Below are positions 22,925 to 25,761 of a stretch of DNA of 25,761 nucleotides, one piece after another (within the stretch, counting starts at the first letter, position 1; the number at the start of each line of letters is the position of its first letter). The notes below the pieces were generated by a model. It saw only the letters and a list, made by a program, of their open reading frames with translations, did no database searches and was not told the origin of the DNA. The position numbers were made by a program, and so were the translations under genes. Source of the stretch: WUQU01 sp038849025 (GTDB lineage: Archaea; Thermoproteota; Bathyarchaeia; Bathyarchaeales; Bathycorpusculaceae); the NCBI GenBank assembly GCA_038849025.1, contig JAWCNE010000020.1, forward strand, positions 1 through 25,761, written 5' to 3'.

Positions 22925-23806
22925 CTAAGCAGTATACATGCATGTATTCTTTGAAAAGATCAGGGGTATCCCCACTAATGGCAGAGTAAGCGCCCATAAG
23001 TCCATATTGTGATAAATAAAGAATGTGTGCCATAAGGTCCATCCGCTGGGACTGCCGAATAAAAGCCACAAAAGAAAAATTACGTCGAAATAAAGGCCAA
23101 AAGCTGTAATAATAATGCCTATACGCTTAAAATCGAAGTATTCGAAAGGTTCCCTGTCTAAGGATTTTTTGGCGTGAATCAAGGAGTATAACATGAGTGT
23201 AAAGAGGCCTCCAGTTGTAAGGGCAAAGGCAAAAGCGTTGACTGGATAATAGGTTATAAAACTAACGCCGCTTCGGATAATTTCGGCAAACCACTGCATA
23301 GTGTAGTTAAACCAGAAAACAAAAATGTAAGTTGTTCCAGCAACTAGTCCCCATTTAATTTTTACCTTAGTCGAGTTCTTTGGATTCAATCTAATAAATA
23401 ACAAAAATAAAATTGTAGGTGTAAGAGTGGCCTCTACAAGGCATGGAAGCCCTGTTGAAACAATTAGAAGCGCCTTAGAATATCCAAGACCCTCAAATTG
23501 GAAACCCCATATGGCTGACGGAAACAGCATTAACCAATAAAATGCTTCTAGAAGGATAACCCACCTTACGGAGATCAATAACTCCATAGGCGATAAATTC
23601 CTTTTGAATAAATTAAACAGCACTAGGACAAGAGCTATTAATCCTGCTGCAGTTCTAAAGCCTAAACCAACGGATCCTGGCACATCTGTAAAGTATACCA
23701 TCTGCCCCATTATCCCTTTACCGAATTGGTATAATGTGAAAATAAACCAAGAAAGCACAACGATAAACATGCCAAATTTAAAAAAGTAGTTGAAGCTTTT
23801 ACTCAC
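22925..23806 (-). CDS. Unrecognised eight-helix membrane protein
   Basis: A 293-residue, very hydrophobic protein with about eight membrane helices, including FGMFIVVLSWFIFTLYQFG, TAAGLIALVLVLFNLF, ALLIVSTGLPCLVEATLTPT and IIITAFGLYFDVIFLLWLLF. Aromatic-rich loops (FWFNYTMQWFAEI, WTLWHTFFIYHNMDLW) with His and Trp are notable. No family motif was recognised. GTG 23806 is the first start codon in the frame. It ends 63 bases before the start of the corrinoid adenosyltransferase gene on the same strand, with which it may or may not share a message. Confidence 0.75.
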   Translation of the reverse strand: MSKSFNYFFKFGMFIVVLSWFIFTLYQFGKGIMGQMVYFTDVPGSVGLGFRTAAGLIALVLVLFNLFKRNLSPMELLISVRWVILLEAFYWLMLFPSAIWGFQFEGLGYSKALLIVSTGLPCLVEATLTPTILFLLFIRLNPKNSTKVKIKWGLVAGTTYIFVFWFNYTMQWFAEIIRSGVSFITYYPVNAFAFALTTGGLFTLMLYSLIHAKKSLDREPFEYFDFKRIGIIITAFGLYFDVIFLLWLLFGSPSGWTLWHTFFIYHNMDLWALTLPLVGIPLIFSKNTCMYTA

Positions 23807-23907
23807 AGCTATTCAACGCCCCTAAGATTACAAGCATTCTTATGAGTAGATACTTAAAATTTTCCCAATAATGAGTAAGTAAGTGTAGTTTAAATAGATT
23901 AATTCAG

Positions 23908-24123
23908 CTATCTCAATAACGTTTTTGCCTTGACATGAGATTTACGGTTTGTCAACCCATTGTGGAGAATGAAGGCGCATTTTCTATTGCTTGCATGGAG
24001 TTCAAACTCACATGTTGCTGGATGAGTTTCACTAAAATGGAATATCTTTTTCAGACTCTTACAATTCCTCAGTTCTTTTTGGACAAGTTCTTCTAAACGT
24101 GCCGCTAAGCCCTTCTTTGGCAT
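23908..24123 (-). CDS. Possible small protein, unrecognised
   Basis: A 71-codon ATG frame: MPKKGLAARLEELVQKELRN, then KSLKKIFHFSETHPATCEFE and a tail ending SHVKAKTLLR. The first 35 residues look like a basic amphipathic helix region. There is no ribosome-binding site or clear TATA box upstream on the minus strand, and no family is recognised. Both Cys residues beyond the first helix are isolated. It could equally be chance or a remnant. Confidence 0.33.
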   Translation of the reverse strand: MPKKGLAARLEELVQKELRNCKSLKKIFHFSETHPATCEFELHASNRKCAFILHNGLTNRKSHVKAKTLLR

Positions 24124-24190
24124 GCGGAGGCTGACTCATCTCGTTAGCTACAAAAAAGGTTCAACAATTTCCCACAGCATACGTGTTAAG

Positions 24191-24200
24191 TTTTATATAC
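24191..24200 (+). promoter_or_regulatory. TATA-like box for the aIF2-beta/DUF424 pair
   Basis: TTTTATATAC predicts a start near 24221, about 14 bases before ATG 24235. Confidence 0.5.
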
Positions 24201-24234
24201 AATAATTTAATTATGGCTCTTTGGAGCATCCCCA

Positions 24235-24645
24235 ATGAAGTACGATTACGAGACGCTGCTCAAGAGGGCGCGTTCCCAATTGCCTGAAATCACTTCTAAA
24301 CGGGAGCGCCTTGAACTCCCGAAACTTCATTACTCGGTTATAGGCATGCGTACTATAATTCACAATTTTAATGAAGTTGCTGGAGTATTAAACCGCGACT
24401 CCCAACATATCCTGAAGTTTCTAACTGGCGAGTTGGCAACAGCAGCTACAACTCAAGAGTCAAGAGTCATCTTTCAAGGCAAATTTCCAAGAGAAACCCT
24501 TGAAAAACTTCTCCAACGATATATGGAAACTTTTGTCGTATGCCCAGTGTGCAAGCGTCCAGACACCAAGATTGTTAAGGAGAAACGCCTATCCTTTATT
24601 GTATGCGAAGCTTGCGGCGCAAAGTCCGCTGTAAGGCACCTATAA
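24235..24645 (+). CDS. aif2b: Translation initiation factor 2 subunit beta
   Basis: A 136-residue archaeal aIF2-beta, part of the aIF2 heterotrimer that carries initiator Met-tRNA to the small ribosomal subunit. The core shows MRTIIHNFNEVAGVLNRD, then HILKFLTGELATAA and RVIFQGKFPRETLEKLLQRY, followed by the C-terminal zinc ribbon CPVCKRPDTKIV..CEACGAKSAVRHL with two CxxC pairs. Length is typical. It is followed 12 bases downstream by DUF424, a common archaeal neighbour, and has its own TATA-like box. Confidence 0.97.
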   Translation: MKYDYETLLKRARSQLPEITSKRERLELPKLHYSVIGMRTIIHNFNEVAGVLNRDSQHILKFLTGELATAATTQESRVIFQGKFPRETLEKLLQRYMETFVVCPVCKRPDTKIVKEKRLSFIVCEACGAKSAVRHL

Positions 24646-24657
24646 GAGCGTATAAAA

Positions 24658-24954
24658 TTGAAGTGTTACATGAAACTAAGAAAAATTGGCAATAACGTGC
24701 TCCTATCCATATGTGACGCTGAAATTTTGGGGTGCACACTGCGCGAAGGAAAAATAGTTTTCCGCGTTACAGAAGAATTCTATAAAGGCGAAGAGGTGGA
24801 GCTTGAAGAAGCCATTGCCCTAATAGAAAACTCAACCATAGTAAACATGGTTGGTAGAAACATCGTCCAAAAAGCCGTAGAAAAAGGCTACGTACACCCG
24901 GAAGCAATTCTAAACATAGAAGGCATACCCCACGCCCAAATAATAAAACTTTAG
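24658..24954 (+). CDS. DUF424 family protein
   Basis: A 98-residue conserved archaeal protein (COG2412/DUF424) of unknown function. Landmarks are KCYMKLRKIGNNVLLSICD, LREGKIVFRVTEEFYKGE and the C-terminal AVEKGYVHPEAILNIEGIPH. TTG 24658 is chosen because it restores the family N-terminal pattern M-K-x-Y-x-K-x-R-K; starting at ATG 24670 would remove it. The gene follows aIF2-beta by 12 bases and should be cotranscribed, suggesting a link with translation. That link is by association only. Confidence 0.9.
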   Translation: MKCYMKLRKIGNNVLLSICDAEILGCTLREGKIVFRVTEEFYKGEEVELEEAIALIENSTIVNMVGRNIVQKAVEKGYVHPEAILNIEGIPHAQIIKL

Positions 24955-25072
24955 AACAATAATAAATTTCCAAGGCTTACTTCTTCTTTCCGAAATATGC
25001 AAATAAAAGAATACCTTAACACGTTGACTTAAAAATGAACAGCGTCTAAATAAGAAGGATGGATTAAAACAT

Positions 25073-25174
25073 ATGGATCTAAGGGCGCTGTTGATACAGA
25101 TTGTAGTAAACATCATAGTAGTTGCTCCCCGTACTTTGGCTTTCTGGAAAGGAAAAGACTTTTTTGCCTTATAA
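25073..25174 (+). CDS. Truncated small membrane protein or remnant, 33 residues
   Basis: An ATG frame reading MDLRALLIQIVVNIIVVAPR then TLAFWKGKDFFAL. The start resembles a short archaeal membrane-protein family that I remember as having a hydrophobic VNIIVVAP-type helix followed by KAKF; here it stops early, so it is probably truncated or has lost its remaining helices by frameshift. GGATGG lies near the expected ribosome-binding position (25048-25053). Confidence 0.4.
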   Translation: MDLRALLIQIVVNIIVVAPRTLAFWKGKDFFAL

Positions 25175-25270
25175 TAAACCACCTAAAATTCCCCTCTTTT
25201 TATTTTTCAAAAGCCTGATGGAATTTTTACTCATCAGTTCACTATTTGTTTTGCTGCCTTTTTCAAAACA

Positions 25271-25278
25271 TTTTTAAC
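25271..25278 (+). promoter_or_regulatory. TATA-like box for MPG synthase
   Basis: TTTTTAAC centred about 28 bases before ATG 25302, with no ribosome-binding site, suggesting a leaderless message. Confidence 0.4.
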
Positions 25279-25301
25279 TAATTAAAACCTAGTATTCACC
25301 A

Positions 25302-25761
25302 ATGATATTGGAATTACCTAGGCGTATGGAGCATTTTGGTGCAGTTCGATTTCATGACGCACAGAGAGTTTACGAGCTAGACTCTGGCATGAAGAAATTT
25401 CCCACTAAGGCTAGAGAGGCAGTGGCAACCATATCAAGTGAGGATATAGGGAAGATTAATCAGAAAATGGCGATAGTAGTTCCTATCAAGGATGAAAAAC
25501 TTAGACTTTTGGAGGGTGTTCTAAGCGGAATCCCTCACGATTGCTATGTAATTGTGGTTTCGGGTAGTAGAAGATCTCCCGTCGATAGGTTTATGATGGA
25601 AGTGCAACTACTGAAGCGGTTTAATCACTTCGTGGGCGACGAAATTCTCATAATACATCAACAGGATCCAGGACTGTCGGAAACTTTCAGAAACGCTGGT
25701 TTTGACTCCATTCTTGATGAAAAAGGATCTGTTAGAAGTGGTAAGGCTGAAGCAATGTTGA
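25302..25761 (+). CDS. mpgS: Mannosyl-3-phosphoglycerate synthase, N-terminal part
   Basis: The first 153 codons of a roughly 390-residue GT55-type glycosyltransferase, cut by the right edge. It joins GDP-mannose and 3-phosphoglycerate to mannosyl-3-phosphoglycerate, the precursor of the compatible solute mannosylglycerate. Diagnostic segments are MEHFGAVRFHDAQRVYELDS, KMAIVVPIKDEKLRLLEGVL, IPHDCYVIVVSGSRRSP, IIHQQDPGLSETFRNAGF and SILDEKGSVRSGKAEAML; the last is the substrate-binding block of the family. The start is ATG 25302. A partner phosphatase (mpgP) is expected downstream but is outside the window. Confidence 0.93.
   Translation, partial: MILELPRRMEHFGAVRFHDAQRVYELDSGMKKFPTKAREAVATISSEDIGKINQKMAIVVPIKDEKLRLLEGVLSGIPHDCYVIVVSGSRRSPVDRFMMEVQLLKRFNHFVGDEILIIHQQDPGLSETFRNAGFDSILDEKGSVRSGKAEAML

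Larger units (their letters stand above)
24955..25301. other. Gap between DUF424 and MPG synthase
   Basis: Contains one small frame listed separately (25073-25174). A pyrimidine stretch CCCCTCTTTTTATTTTTC at 25192-25209 could act as a U-rich archaeal terminator for upstream transcripts. Nothing else was recognised. Confidence 0.35.

Noticed and set aside
1..25761. Search by eye for tRNA, rRNA, CRISPR repeats and insertion-sequence ends
   Set aside because: No T-loop consensus in a cloverleaf context, no regularly spaced repeats and no transposase motif were seen; a covariance-model scan would be needed to be certain.

Overview
The window is archaeal. Evidence: a fibrillarin-type rRNA methyltransferase, aIF2-beta next to a DUF424 gene, a short single-OB-fold SSB with an RGG tail, a COG1395-type HTH regulator, mannosyl-3-phosphoglycerate synthase, TATA-like boxes about 24-30 bases ahead of several starts (leaderless or nearly so), and frequent TTG/GTG starts. 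The gene mix best fits a TACK-type archaeon, possibly of the Bathyarchaeia; that placement is inference. The DNA is moderately AT-rich with compact spacing at both ends.

Layout. (1) 1-2039: 3' end of fibrillarin, an HTH regulator, and convergent RNase HII. (2) 2225-3894: a possible tiny membrane protein, then a leftward three-gene operon of unrecognised envelope proteins. (3) 4010-6520: two translationally coupled zinc-type medium-chain dehydrogenases, then a VOC (glyoxalase-fold) protein. (4) 6737-13727: a TatD-associated radical SAM protein, CTP synthase, an HD hydrolase, a flippase-like membrane protein, a RimI-like acetyltransferase, a small winged-helix-like protein, a membrane-anchored helix-hairpin-helix protein, and malic enzyme. 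(5) 13857-14946: a polytopic sensor-like membrane protein directly followed by a NitrOD5-like small protein. (6) 14947-21959: loosely packed, partly decayed DNA containing SSB and a sulfate-activation/sulfotransfer set: ATP sulfurylase (+), sulfotransferase (+) and APS kinase (-). It also holds a multiply frameshifted TauE/SafE-family exporter, a broken kelch-repeat surface protein and several remnants. (7) 21960-25761: a MIP18/DUF59 protein, a cob(I)alamin adenosyltransferase, an 8-TM protein, aIF2-beta, DUF424, and the 5' part of mannosyl-3-phosphoglycerate synthase.

How they fit together. Sat makes APS, APS kinase makes PAPS, and the sulfotransferase can use PAPS, so the window encodes a short route from sulfate to a sulfated product. 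The acceptor is unknown. A TauE/SafE-family sulfur-oxyanion exporter next to this set is ruined. No CRISPR array, tRNA, rRNA or intact transposase was recognised. The most interesting parts are the sulfation set inside a decaying island, the two-gene sensor/output pair, and an unexplained 144-codon open frame with a terminator-like hairpin between 14848 and 15282.
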